Shown in pieces: positions 50,147 through 63,341 of a stretch of 64,000 nucleotides of DNA (its first letter is position 1; every line of letters begins with the position of its first letter). Origin of the DNA: Diphasiastrum complanatum (Eukaryota; Streptophyta; Lycopodiopsida; Lycopodiales; Lycopodiaceae). Both the position numbers and the translations under genes were made by a program. The DNA is taken from positions 5,012,063 to 5,076,062 of the forward strand of contig CM055094.1 in assembly GCA_029204225.1 (NCBI GenBank), given 5' to 3'. The notes under the pieces are model-generated. The model saw only the letters and a list, made by a program, of their open reading frames with translations. It was not told the origin of the DNA and did not search any database.

Positions 50147-51248
50147 TGTGTAATTTTTCACATGTGTGAGGACTCTCAAAATGTGATTGATCTTCTAAGG
50201 TGGGTATGATTGCACATAGATCTACACAAGATTGATGTACACAATCTAAATTGAGAATTCTAAGGCAAGTGCACACAAAACCTTGCACCAATCATTTAAC
50301 ATGTATCATTCACTATGAGAGACCACTTTTGAAGAAAAACCTAAGTATCATTAAAGGAGTTCTAAATCCAAAAAAGACCCTTTGTAAAGATTCTTTTTAT
50401 ACTTTTTCTCAATTTTTTCTTACACATGGACCAATCAAAATACTCAAATTTGAAATCTACGTAACGTAACTTTTTGAGTCCACATTTTGATTCCGCACTA
50501 AAAATGGAATAACTTTTTAGTGGTAAGTCCGAATTTGGCGGAGTTTGGTGCATTAGAAAGCTCTCAACAAGGGCTTTCTAATGATATGTTACATGACATA
50601 CTATTGAGCTACGATTAAAAAGTTATGGCAAGTCAAAAGTATTAGTGTTATAATATAAACTACATCTTGCACGAATTCTTTAAGGGTCTTTTTGGAGCTC
50701 AAAACTTCTCTAATGGGAATTAGCTTGATCATGTCTAGAGAGAGAATGTACATGAGGCACTCAAGTAGAGAGAGAAGATGGAGACAAAACTAGGTGTAGA
50801 AGCTCTCAATCTCTTCAAAAAAGTTGGTACAAATGAGCTCTCTCATTCTTTAATAGTAATTTGAAATCCAAGAGGAGTAGTAAGCAAGTAAAATGATTGG
50901 ATCTCTTACATAACACCTAAAAATTTGATTGGTCTAGTGAGTTGTCCCTTCCTACATGTGAATGGACCAAATCTATGCATCTCTCTCTTTTGATTGGTCA
51001 CATGACAACATTACAGCACAAAATTAGACATCACTAGCCCTCTACCATCAAGCCAAGTGTCAAAGCCTACACTACCTTCAGCTAAGTCGCTACTTTTGGC
51101 CTAATCACCTACTAACATGTGTAGAAGGGGTATTTTTGGCATAGGACCCCCAAAACTCAAGTTTAAGGCCTTCTGACAATTCAAACTCAACATAAATGAA
51201 CTAAAATAATTATACCTACCCTCCACACATGAGAGCATGCTCCACACA
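50147..51248 (-). mobile_element. Copia LTR, minus strand
   Basis: About 1.1 kb from TGTGTGGAGCATGC (51248) to AAAATTACACA (50147), directly before the PBS at 50146. The ends TGTGT...ACACA form a short inverted repeat as usual. Internal content is AT-rich, without coding sequence. Confidence 0.65.
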
Positions 51249-51399
51249 TGTGAGATTTACATATCTGCATGAAATTGCGAAATACTTAAGCTAGATTTTG
51301 CCTATTCTTCACAGCTAGCAAGTTCCAAATGAGGCTATAAATATTTTTGGTCTTTTCACCAAAATAAAATTGCATTATGAAAAGTGAATGATTGGTTCA

Positions 51400-52220
51400 T
51401 AATATTTGCTTTGGAATTAATGATCCCTCCATGTGTTGCGCCGGCGCCTCAAAGGGCGCTGGGGGACTTGAGCGGTTTCCCCAACACACGCTTAAGTCTA
51501 ACATTCATCCATCATGCACTTACGTAAAAGCCAACTCAGAAACATAACAAGCTTGACCATTCAGACTTAAGAAAACTGGAATCCCAACCAACCCGAAAGC
51601 CAACTTAGAATCCGTCCCCAAAAGGTAACCAAAGGCAAAGACAAGCCACACATGAAACCCAAGGCATAGTGGTCGCCAAACTGACCAATTGGCATAGCGG
51701 CAAGCCCCATGTCGATGACAGGGACCCTTAGGCGCCGGTGACGCAAAAAGGTTGTAGTTTGGGTCCTTCCACTTGGACCACTCCCGGAGGCGAAACCGAA
51801 ATGGTAATCATCCCCAAGGATCAACTTTATTAGATTTGGAAGAGGTTACATTCATACATAGACTGACCGGTCTTGGGGCCACCAACACGTGCTAAGCATT
51901 GTGCCTGGCTCGTGCTGGTAGAGGGAGCTGAGACCTAGCGACTGGATTCCTGGCGCTGGTTGAGCTGCCCAAGTTTCTGTCTGCCGGACTCCCCCTATAG
52001 TTCTGTTGTGATTCGGCACACCCCCTTTGTTCTGAAACATAGTCCTTTCTGGTAAAGCACGCTTTTTAGGACTTAGTTTTTATTTTGCTGATTAAGCCTG
52101 GCAGAATCAGTCTGGCTCCCGGACATGGGTCCCGGGAGCCGTCCTGGCGGCAGAATCAACTTGCTTCCTGACTAGGCCATGACTCGAGCTCCAGAGCAGT
52201 TGAGGGTCTGAGTTTCTTCC
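51400..52220 (-). repeat. GC-richer repeat remnant, possible LTR-like segment
   Basis: Base composition differs from its surroundings. The minus strand holds an AATAAAG signal near 51830 and blocks resembling parts of repeat C (CTAAGTTGGCTTTCGGGTTGG). A strong hairpin, GGCTCCCGG...CCGGGAGCC, lies at 52114-52140. No gene supported. Confidence 0.4.
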
Positions 52221-53040
52221 ATCAATCATTAAAAACAATGTTCCAATCTAGAACTCAATTGGCAGATTCTCAATCAAAATCCTTTTTTTGGACAACTGTC
52301 GCTCAAGTTCAATATTGTCATAGTCACTAATTGATTGGTATTGTAGTTCTTCCAGCTTGTGACAAAAAAAGGTCAGTTTATCACATAGCTTAGTTGTATT
52401 ACTTTATGATTCCCTCACTTTGAGATGTCTTGTCACATCTAAATTTGTCTATCTAATGATGTAGTGAGAGCCACTTTGTAGCTACTAGAATGACTCAGTT
52501 AGGCATATACTTGCTACATGAAATGTGTCTAGATGTTGACTGCAATGATTCATGAGGTTATTTTTGAGGAATTCAATAGGTATTGGTTGAATGCAGTGAG
52601 TGTTGGTTTAATGGAGGATAGTGGAAATATACACTATGTGTGAAATCATGTATTGCCTTCCTTGGTAGCTCTTTTAGTACTTCTTTGATTTTTTTAATTT
52701 GATGGAAGCTACACCTAAGGATAATGGGTTTTATCTTAAGCTCGAGGATATCATGGTGTCTTAGATTGCAGTACCAATTTTCCATGTCTTGTATTTGATC
52801 ATAAAGAGCTTGAATTTTTATTTTAGAGAAAATCATTTAGGTCCATCAATTGTAGTTTCGTTGCGAATGATGATACTAGTACTAATACTATTTTGAAGTT
52901 TGATTGACTTGTGCTTTTGAGTAATTTCCTCTTGATCTCCATCTTCTAGGGTGCCTGATTGATCTAGTCGAGTCAAGAAGGGTCTTGCTAAGCAACTCAA
53001 GCAAGATTTAGATGGGCTCAAAGGTGCAACAACGAGCCGG
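52221..53040. other. No gene recognised
   Basis: AT-rich; only short frames without family signal. Confidence 0.4.
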
Positions 53041-53041
53041 T

Positions 53042-53152
53042 TTTTCGCTCATGTACAACCTTTTGGTTTAATGTTGAGTGAATAAGATTACTTGAGTAGC
53101 CTTTTCGCTCATGTACAAACTTTTGGTTTAATGTTGAGTGAATAAGATTACA
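53042..53152. repeat. Tandem duplication, ~62 bp unit
   Basis: The segment TTCGCTCATGTACAAMCTTT with GGTTTAATGTTGAGTGAATA after it occurs at about 53044-53092 and 53105-53152 with one difference, separated by a short unique stretch. Confidence 0.9.
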
Positions 53153-53159
53153 CTCCCTA

Positions 53160-53600
53160 CTACGAGTTTGATGAAAACTGGGTCATTTTTCTTTTGCTTC
53201 ATGCTGATGATTTTGTACTTAAAACAAGTCAGTTAAATTTTGAAAAAAATATTGGTAAAAGGTACGAATTGAATAATCTTGAAAGCCTTCATTGTATTTT
53301 AGAGGTAGAAATATGGAGAAACCAAATTGCTAATTTTTTAAGGCAAAAAAAGTTTGTATTGTCTATCCTTAGGAAGTTTTCATTTTGCAATCCCATATCA
53401 AGTTGTAAAATTGATATAAGAGATAGAGAAGCATCCTATACAGACACTAATCTCTATAGAATTACGCAAAACAATCTTCTATTCACAGATTCCCATGTTT
53501 CATATTATCGTTCCACAAAGATTGTTTTTCTTCCATGTATTTTGATGATGGGCCTACTGATGTCATATTTAAAGAAAGTTACGTCTACATGTAAAAAAAA
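53160..53600 (+). pseudogene. Copia reverse transcriptase fragment
   Basis: Reads MLHADDFVLKTSQLNFEK (normally YVDD in this position), LESLHCILEVEIWR, FLRQKKFVLSILRKFSF, which are the RT C-terminal motifs of Ty1/Copia. No flanking LTRs; isolated scrap with degenerate active site. Confidence 0.75.
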
Positions 53601-54985
53601 AGATATTGAATGTCACTCTTGAGATAAATAATGATCATACTTTACTAGATTTGAAGTAGCGAGTCCAAAATCTCTTGATATGATAAATGATAATGAGGAT
53701 GAGGAAGGCCATCTAGGGAGAACATAGTTTCTCTAGGCTTACTTATGTTGAAAAAGTTATCAGGAAGTTGAAGGTACTAACATTGCATTTATGACTTATA
53801 TTTTTCAAGAAGATAGGCCTTTTTTCTTTGAAGGTCAAATTCAAAAGGATTAAGTGTGTGATGCAATGGATAAAGGACATGAAGATATTATGAAAACCAA
53901 AGTTTTGAATCTTGTTTGAGATCAATCATATCTATAGCCACTCTTGGGTAAAACTTTTACAAACAACTAGATTCATGGACCATGACTAAGGACTTAGGAG
54001 CGAACGACACCCTTGTGATCGTGCTATAGAAACCTGGAAAAATTGTCATCAATTGGAGAACATGGGTTAATGGAATGAGTAGGGAATTGAGGGATTGCAA
54101 CACCACATCCCCCACTATCCACGTACGACTTAGATTGCCAGAGGGATTGTGCCAAATTTCACTTTTCAAATTTTTTTTGGCCAAATCAATTATTGGGATA
54201 GACATTCCCAAAATATGCCTCAAGCATTTTTTAAGAGAAAAGTCTAAAAGAAAGAGATGTTGAGGGATAACAAGATATTGAAGTCATTTAGCAATATCCA
54301 TATATTTAAAAAAAAGAGAAAATTTGAAGTACATTGCAATGCTATTGAATTAGCAAGAACAGAGGTCCATATCTTTGCATTGCCAAAGCCTCGAATAAGC
54401 AGGGAGAGAGAGTGCTGCAATATGTTGAGCATCATTAACTGCGTGACACCCATTTCATGGCAAAACATCAAGAAGCAAGAGTATTGATAACTCAATCAAA
54501 GAACTAGATACAAAGATCAACTACTTCTTCATTAAACTGTGTGAAGGAAAGTACAAGAGCTTATGTTGTGGATCATGATGCATTCTCCTGTCTACGTGAG
54601 TTCCATTTTATACCAACAAGAGGAGCGCATGCATGCCAAGAAACAGGTGCTTGGGATTGACAACATCAACAATCCTAAACACCTTCATGTGCGTTGCCAT
54701 GTTCGAGGGTTTTTGATTACCCACATTCAACAAAGATCAGTTCTTTTTAATTTGTAATATTTTATTTCTTTTAAAATGCAATGTTTTTTTTTTTAAAGTT
54801 TTATTTTTACATTTTAAATGCCGTGCATGGCAAAGCTTCTCATGATATATCCACAACCTTGTTATTTTTAATGATTTAATACCTTTGCATTGCTTACGCC
54901 AAAGCTTGTAGAGATATATAAATCACCTTGTTTCATAAACTTTCAGATTTTATAATTAAGGATTGAAAAGAGGCCAAGTGGCAAG
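53600..54985. other. Upstream intergenic DNA, no gene recognised
   Basis: Short frames on both strands overlap without support. It should include the distal promoter of the gene starting near 55 kb. Confidence 0.4.
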
Positions 54986-54987
54986 TG

Positions 54988-54999
54988 TGCCACGTGGCA
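54988..54999. promoter_or_regulatory. Palindromic G-box
   Basis: TGCCACGTGGCA, a perfect 12-base palindrome around CACGTG, the core bound by plant bZIP and bHLH factors. It lies about 60 bp before a (CT)n tract typical of plant 5' leaders. Confidence 0.7.
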
Positions 55000-55049
55000 T
55001 AAATCCAAGTGGTGCGGGTGTATAACATGCGTGCCATTAAGCCCCTCCC

Positions 55050-55054
<5 letters not shown>

Positions 55055-55105
<51 letters not shown>
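55055..55105 (+). repeat. (CT)n tract, likely 5' leader element
   Basis: About 24 CT units between the G-box and the start region of the downstream gene. CT-rich leaders near transcription starts are common in plants. Confidence 0.9.
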
Positions 55106-55109
<4 letters not shown>

Positions 55110-56011
55110 CGTTACTCCTTTCTTGTTACGATCCCTCCTCATCGTAAGCGACGAGGTTCTTCATCGTTCAAACGTAGTAGGCTTCGATTTGTATTTTATG
55201 AGATGTTAACGTATTTTCGTTGTTCTTTGTTAGTTTTTGATGCTTCGCTTTTACCACCGGCAACTCCTGGTTTGCAAAGCTTAGCTTTATTTTGTTTCTT
55301 GATTCCAGTCATCCTTGTGAAGCTTCAGATTTCTGCTCGTGCACTGTTCAATTTCTATCTTATTATGTGTCTTTCTGAGACCACGAGCCACCTGCAATGC
55401 AATTTCCGGTTGGAAAACCCTTCCTGCATTAAATTTCTAGCATTATTATGCCAATTTTTGTCAAATTCCTTGCATCTCTATGTATATTTGTGATGAGCAT
55501 TAGTCTTCACAGTTGAGCTTTTCGTTCCGAGTACGGATATAATTTTCCTATCCAGTTCTGATTTGTGACAGTTAGCAACTTATTTATCCTTGTCATACAC
55601 TTGGATTTCAAGGAATCATGCCAGGATAGCATTATCTTGCTGTTCTCAATCATATTCCTTTATCCTTGTTTGCGTCTTTTGATTTCTTTACCTTTCTTTC
55701 ACTTTTCTTGCAGCTCGTTCGTCTTTGCCTCTGCATTTCCCGCTACATTATGAACTTCTGTAGAAGAAGTTGTCAATCACTTTCTTGCTGCTGAATATCT
55801 CAAGACCATTAGTATGAAGTCTGCACATCTACCATAATCCGGATACCTTCACTCATCAAGAACGTTAAAGAAAAAAGCTCCGTGCAAGACCGTTTGTATT
55901 TTATAATGAAGATTTTTAGGCATTTTAACTCTCTTCTATCTATATTATAATTCACGCATTTTCTTACTCACTCCGATATCAGATGCTAAACCAGTACTTC
56001 GTAACAACTCT
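55110..56011 (+). other. Leader/intron region of the unknown gene
   Basis: No conserved coding. A T-rich tract and CAG at 55980-55982 form a plausible 3' splice site, which supports a leader intron. Confidence 0.4.
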
Positions 56012-58656
56012 ATGGGTTCGCTCGACTTGGACAACGCTGACCATGTGCCTATTTTTACAGAGCCCCATTCTTATCAGCAAAATCCACCTTCCATCGAAGA
56101 CAGGCAGCATTCGAGTTGTTCTGCTTCTCAGGCAGCACCACAACGCTACAATCCGCTTGGAAATACCTGCCTGCCGTCTGTTTTATCTGACACGGGAACT
56201 CCCAGGATGTCCACCACAAGTTCAGATGGCAGGCCATCTCGGTACAATCCCCTCGCTCAGAGCTATCCTCCTTTTTCCGGTCCTATTCCAAACATGGAAA
56301 GTTGGGCTACAAGCTGTAGTGCTCGATCATCCGAGCCAACCTATTATGGATACAACCCTTTCTTCAGCAACTACCCGCCATTTCCGTCTCAGGAAGGGAC
56401 TATGACATACGGTGCATTACTTCTCAATAATGTCTCTCCACTATTTTATCCGCAAGGAGCTTCAGATTTCAATGCTATTTCTGATCGTGGAGGAGTATTG
56501 CACACAAAGCAGCCGCCTCCTTTTGGTTGTTATCCCCATGCTCATTCTGTAGCTCCGCCTTCTATGCTTCAAGCTCCAGGCTTCTACCATCATCAAAGAT
56601 CTTTTTCTGGTAATAGCCAGTTTCCTGATCCTCCCTGGCAACAGTTTCAACAATTTCCCGATTTCTGTCCACCACCTTCGCCCCGTCAGTTCCAACAAAG
56701 AGGTGGCATCACACCTTCGAACGTTTCCTACGAAGATAAAAAGTTGCAGAAGTTGCTGTGGCTTTCTGAAGAGGAAGCCGAAATCATCCGCCTGATCAGG
56801 CTTTGCAATATGAAGGTAAGATATTGAAAGGGATTAAATTACAACTGAACGTGAGATTACGCAGATGTGCACTGAGCTTTATGCAATCTGTCAAAGCTAA
56901 TATCATTTGGAACAAGTTGAGAAAATCATAGTTTGGTTCTAAAGTTTCTTATTCCCAATGACATTTAATAGCAGCCTACTGTCAGATGCTCTATAAATTG
57001 TAAATTCATCAAAACTCAACTCTATTTGAGTATTTTTGGCTTATCTAATTATATCTTGATACTGTATGTATCTATCTTAAATGACACTACAAAGAAAACT
57101 AGAAAGGCATTTCTAGCCTTGAATTGAGTTTAAAAATGGATCTATTAATATATGTCATCTTCTTGTGTGTTTCCTATATGTACAGTTTTCTCTTTGTTAT
57201 ACAAAGCTTTTGCTGTGCCATCTTTGAGAGCTTGTGAGGAGTGAACATCAATAGCTGTCATTGGATAATCTCCTCCAGAAAAAGTCGATGAGTTTCCTTC
57301 CTAACAGTTGGGGACTGTAAAACTGAAATTAACCTTCAAAGATCCATCATGTGTACTCAAGATAAGGTCCCAAAATTCTCAGCTAGATCGATGGATGTAC
57401 AATTAAAATAACAATGATTAACTGTGCACCACATTTTTCTCTTTCTAGACTGCTGGGTTGGAGGGGCTAGTCCTTATTAAGCTCGTAATATTTTTTCTCC
57501 TTAATCAGAGTGTGAAGTGGAAGTTTGTGATAAGTGTTGTGCTCCTATCACTCGTCTTGAATCTACTGTATCATGTAAATTGCTAGTGCTTACACATGTT
57601 TTTCAAGTTGTACTCCGTCAGCATATCAAAATCAAAGAAAGCCCTCCTTTAGTCTCTGCACATGGCTAGGATGACCTAATTCTCTGTGATGCTTAAAGCC
57701 TCACCGTTCCGGTATTCATTGGAATCTATTCTCAGAGTAAATCCAATTTCAGTCCTCTATTTATATTAATCTATCTACTATAAAGATCCAACTATCATAA
57801 TTTAGTTATATTATGAAAGCTTGAAAATATTCACACCAAGTGATGATTTTTGATATTTATTTGGACATGACAGTAATATGTAACTTTGCCATTCTCTCAG
57901 ATTTCTTTTTTATTGTGGTTTAGCTTGACACCTAGCTCTTGGTCCATCGCATCTACAGGAAAGTACCAGGCCTTCAAACTTTTCTGTTTCAGAAGAGCAA
58001 TTTTCGCCAGCAATAAGCTCCAGAATAGCACATTTAAATCATGAGGATGCAGGCCCAATTGATGGAAATACTACAAACAGATCTAGTAGGTGCTCAAATG
58101 TTTCAACATGCTCTGATGAAGATTTTACCTTGCCGCTTGCAGACCATGCGGCTCGAGTTATGGTAATGATAATTCTGTAGATTTTATTGAGCCGAGGCTA
58201 TTGTTTCTATATGTTTGCTTCTGATTTATTGTTTATCTGGAAATTGACCGTGAGATATAAAAGCATCAGCTTACCAGATTGTTGCTAGCTATATACTTGT
58301 TTCGTATAATGTGACTACGATTTGTTGGAGTATATGTATATCTAACAGAACTTTTCTTTGCTAATTACAGTTGAAATCGGTTCAGTATCTTTTTGGTCAA
58401 CCATGATTGGAAAATGTGTATTTTTGACAGCTCCAGGCATCAAAGCGTTATGTAACTAGAAATTATTATGGTTGGAGATACCTTTACCTGCTGAAGCTAC
58501 TGAATTCAATGTTTCTGTGACTTTACTGGTTGGCTTCAGAGGGAAGCAAATGTTTGCCGGAGAAAATCCACGTCACAGATCAATTCTCCCAGACCTCTTC
58601 AGGAAGCGGTTCAGTATGGGTTAAGTGAGAAGCAAAGAATGAGGGTACTCCCATAG
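56012..58656 (+). CDS. Uncharacterised Pro/Tyr/Ser-rich protein, three coding exons
   Basis: Exons 56012-56815, 57959-58162 and 58540-58656 join in phase 0 at AAG/GTAAGA, ACAG/GAAAG, ATG/GTAATG and TTCAG/AGG borders, giving about 374 residues. The first exon repeats RYNPLxxxYPPF-like motifs (RYNPLGNTCL, RYNPLAQSYPPF, YGYNPFFSNYPPF) and is rich in Pro, Gln and Phe. It ends in an acidic helix (KLQKLLWLSEEEAEIIRLIRL). Exon 2 is Ser/Asp-rich (SSRCSNVSTCSDEDF); exon 3 is basic and ends at TAG 58654-58656. I do not recognise the family. No stops or frame breaks, so it is probably a real host gene with a disordered product. The ATG at 56012 was chosen because this frame stays open; it is also open upstream to 55982, after a CAG acceptor, so translation may start in an earlier exon. 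The long leader (55.1-56.0 kb) probably contains an intron. Confidence 0.65.
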
Positions 58657-58659
58657 AAA

Positions 58660-61600
58660 CTACTCGCTTTCTTTCGTTAGCTCTGTAAAAGGGTAGATAT
58701 GATTTTTAACTTTGTATGTTATTAGCACAAGGTTAGACAGGCAGGCTTTTGCGGTGCATTTGGAATATATGAGAAAGTGTTCAGTACTTTGAAACTTGAA
58801 AATCAAGGAAATTTAATTACATAGGCTGCTGCTCTAAACAATCAGATAGTTCCTATAACATTGGAAAGTCTGGTACATGACTTTTTGTTAACGATTATCA
58901 ATCCACAGCTGCAATTGCATCCTCTAGCTCAAAGAGATATCAGCATGTTTAGCTTTTAAATTGTTGTTGCAAAACTCAGCTTGCTTCGTAGCAATTACTA
59001 TTCAACCCAACTTGTGATTCTCTGACTTTCAAAGGTGTGAAAGAGGAATATTTGGATGCAAAAACCTCCTCATTATAGCATCTACAACCTGGTGCAAAGG
59101 ATTGACAAATGATTTTCTTCTCCATGACGTCCGTGTGCTTATGATTCTTTTGATAGCTTCTTTTCATACCGTCAAGCATCCTGCTTGCTGTTAGTCATCA
59201 CTTTGTGTGCTTACTGTAATGCTTTAGCCTTTTTTTAATCCTATGATTTTTTTTTTCATGCATTGTTAGAGAATACATGATTTTTCAAGAGTTTGCATGA
59301 TGTAACAACTATCCCATTGGGCAATTTTCTCTTGATGCACTAAATACTTTTGCTTTATGTGCATATTGCTCTCTTATGTCAAAAAGCTATGAGCAACGTA
59401 TTACATTTGGCACCCATTTATTGAAAATTGGAACATGAGGAGTGCAGATTGCGAATAGTATCATGGTGGTCTATCAAGCTATACTGCTGAACCATGAATT
59501 CCAGGGGAAGTGGTGATGAGCATTGCTGACAATGAGTCCAAACAAGGGTGCTGCTGTGAACATGTGTGTTCCAAGAAGCCATTTAAAGGCATCAAAGTGG
59601 GTAAAAAGCACCAACTGATGATATATCAGTGCTAGAAGACCATGCCGTTGTATGAGTGGACCAACTGACGATATATCATGTCACTCACATGGACTAGTAA
59701 GAGATAGCAAGTAGCATAGTATAAATAAAAGATGATGTACTGTCAAAGAGCCACACATAGACCCGAAAAGAGCATGAAAATGAATCACATTTTATATGGA
59801 GTGATCCAAACTATTCAATATCCACTGCATCAAATGACGCAGAAAAGAGAACCTAATAACAAGGTGTGAGCCAAAGAATAGTGTCCCATTGTGAGGTAGC
59901 ACAAAGAGACAAACCCAAGCTATGCACCAGATGAAAGTGCGCCAAATACTACTATCATTGGATACTATTTCCAAACATACTAGCCATTGCCATATGAGCC
60001 TAACGAACCAAGAAGATCGTCTAAATTTTAGACGAATGCTATGACCAAATGATAGAACCACTACTCTGCCAATGTGCATAAAACAAGTCTACTACCACAG
60101 AAGCATAGAGAAACTCTACTGGCATGAATTGCTAGAACCTTGTTGCACATAAAGGAGTAACATATGAGAATTAGCTTAGAACTCTGCAACTGCATCACTA
60201 TGATACTCCAAGAGTGCCGGAGTAGGGTAAAACATCAACAAATGACACATCACTTGGAGTTGGTCCCAGAATGCTACAGGACGTTAGAGTAGGAATGCTA
60301 AACATGCGTGGATATGCTATGGAGTGTCTGGTCCAATAGGTTCCTTTGGATAGCTTGGGATCATGGTGATGGTATTTGTACTGCTCTCTTGTTGTTATAT
60401 ATATAGCACAATGCAAGCGTGGTGGTATTTTTACGTTCCTTTGCCATTGTTAGCTCATTATGCTGACTAGCAATACGTGTGGCTACCTTGGGTGATCATG
60501 AATCTTGGTCCTAGTACATTTGTGTGGAAAAATTGGTCTATTCAATTGGCATGGTACTTTCTTCTATACCACAGTGTTGTTGTTACCTTCTCATAGAACT
60601 CCTACCATACCTTGTTAGATTTTGATTGATAAGATGCAGCATCCTTGCTCCATAAATTTTGCATCATCAGCTTCTTCATGACTATGATGAGGGGGGACTT
60701 ATTCCTTTTGGTGAAGATGAATGCCAAGTGGTAGTAGCAGCAATGGAACGTAAAATGGTAGTAGCATTACACATGTGCTACTAACTGTATCCAAAAGTAG
60801 CCATATCACCTAGCAATGCCATGTAACAATGCTCAAATACATAATGACCAAGAGTGTTGATCACCATGATCATTATCAATAGAAATTGGGTTAAAGGCAC
60901 TCCAACCTAATCATATGGATGGGGAATGAAACAAGAAGCATAAGCCCATAACATATAGCAAATGTGTGTTGCAAATGTATCACCAATAGAACTAACTATA
61001 TACAGAATCATAGAAATGTAGGATAGGTAACAAGTCAAGTTTGAATACTAAACTAACAGAATGTTGGTAGAGAAATTAATCATTACAACAGCATGATCCA
61101 TTCTTTGACTGTTTTGGATAGGCATGTATATATTAAAGTGATCCCATTCTGGCTTATATCAATGATGAGAATATTAGCAAGAACACATAATGCAGAGTGA
61201 TGTAATGGCCCATCTAAACATATGTGATCATGAGTTTTGGAATCAAAAAGAGAGTTAAATGACTCTTTGCACGTTTTTGTGCTAAATAGTCCTCTATTTG
61301 TGCTGTATCTACATATGCGTGTAGCAGGTAATCCTTTGTTTGTGAGTTGTTTGCACATGCCCGTGCCTCATGACATATATCATCCTCCATCTTATTTGAA
61401 GCATCCATTAGTCCATGGCATTTACGTTGATTCTCTGTCATAGCTAGAAAATTTTATGAACCAATTAAATTCTTGGACTTGTAAAGTTTTTGTGTGTCTC
61501 ATCTGCGCATGCTCATAGCTCATCACATAGAGCCTGAACTCCTACCTCATCTATTTGCACAAATGTTGGACCCTAGTTGTAGATGTGTAGTTTGCCATAG

Positions 61601-63316
61601 AAGATAGGGAAGAGAATCGCCTTCCCTCCCCCAGTCCAGAGTCTCTTATTTGAATGCAGGGCATTGCAGGCCTATGCTTGGCGACAAGGTCATGAGGATT
61701 CCCTTCCTCTCTAGGTCCATGTTTTCTTAGTTGCCATGGTGGCAATATGATCCTACTATGATCCACATGTTGATCTTGTTCTATAGATTAGGGTTTGTGA
61801 CGTTGTTTCCATAAGTGTGCACTTGTGATTATGCTTGATTACATGATAACCTTTGGTCAGTAAGTTTCCCTCTTAAAAATGTAATGTGAGACAAAATTCT
61901 TTTGTTGCTGCTAATAACAGGACTCAATTTGTAGAATCCTTAATGTATACTAATGGCTGCTCCATCAAAGCCACATGGTTACAAATGCAATCGGCTATGC
62001 CCATTTTATTAACATTGAATGGCTATGTCTCACCCTTACTTTGTCTTGATGTAGCTCGGGATTGAAGCATGTAGCCATGCATGTGCCTATTCGGGAGGCA
62101 AGCAACCCCACCTGAACCTCGTCCATGTGCCAATGTAGTCCTTACTATGTAGACTGAGTTCCATTTGTATCATGAAAAGGATGGTAAACCCCTCTTTTGG
62201 CTCTTATGAGTCTCCATAAGAAATAGAATGCCACTTATATCAATGAAGTTTGCCAAATCACCTGCTACAGCTGATGAATGTATTTTATTGCAATTCTAAA
62301 CTCCTATCCTCAAATGATGGTGGGATTCCGGGGGCCCCCACTACCTATTAATGGGTCCCATTGGATGAGCCTTTGTCCATGTAACGTACAAGACCATCTC
62401 TATAAACAATTCTTTTACCTGTCTCCTTGGCTGCCTGAACTACTTTGCTTCTTTTTTCCGTGTACCTTCTTGTAGCTTGGCTTGTTTTGATGCAAAACAT
62501 CTCTTTGTCCATCGAAATAGGTAAATCTAAGGACCAAGGTGGTATCATCTTTTGTGGGCGTCCATGCGTTTTCAAGTCCCGTAGTGTGATGCTTAACATT
62601 ATTCTCCAAAAAACCTTTGGCTTCTTCATTTGTATTGGGATACCTCTTACCCAATTGTTGTGAACCTTTTGTTCACGTAGTCTTCCTCTGATATCGTGGC
62701 TGAGATGAAGGCCGCCGTCATGGGTGTCTTCTCATGCAGCTTGTCTAAGAGCTTCTCGATGACTATCCTTTGAGGTTAACGTGATCACTAGTTCTATTAT
62801 CCTTCTTATTCCTCCAAGCTTTCCAAGATACAAATACTTTATGGCCAAGAGTGGTATCTAGAGAATGTCTAGCCTCCTATAGAGCATCCTGAGTCTCCGC
62901 GGGGTATGATGAACTCTAATAGTGAGGGCTTTGTTCTTCCTTGATTTTATGTCTAATATTGTTGTGGAACTCATTTCCCGTAGGAGTCTTCTCCTTCCCA
63001 GACTTATTCCAAATACTTCCTTACGTTGTTCTAGTTTACTCTTCAACATTCTGGATCTTCGCAGAACCATCCTTTGCTGGGGCCCCTTAGCAAGCACCGT
63101 GTTTTCTTTACAGAACATGGCTACTTTGTAAGGCCAGCAATCTCTTCCTTCATTTGCTTCAAGGACTAGCTTTAATCTTTCATTCAACAAATACCGCAGC
63201 CTTCTCCAGCCATAGTTGTCAAGTGATTAGTAATGGAAGAAAATGGATAGCATTTTCATGGACAGCAAGGGGGCAACATAGACTCAGAAACTGCATCAGC
63301 AAAGTAAGAGGGGTGT
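58660..63316. other. Long stretch without a recognisable gene
   Basis: 4.6 kb with only short overlapping frames. A CCAACTGAYGATATATCA segment occurs twice (about 59605 and 59660). Frames at 62348-62654 on the minus strand are Lys-rich but match no family I know. Confidence 0.4.
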
Positions 63317-63341
63317 GGGGGGGGGGGGGGGGGGGGGGGGG
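63317..63341 (+). repeat. Run of 25 G
   Basis: Uninterrupted G25, preceded by GAGGGGTGT. The exact length is doubtful in any assembly. Confidence 0.9.
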
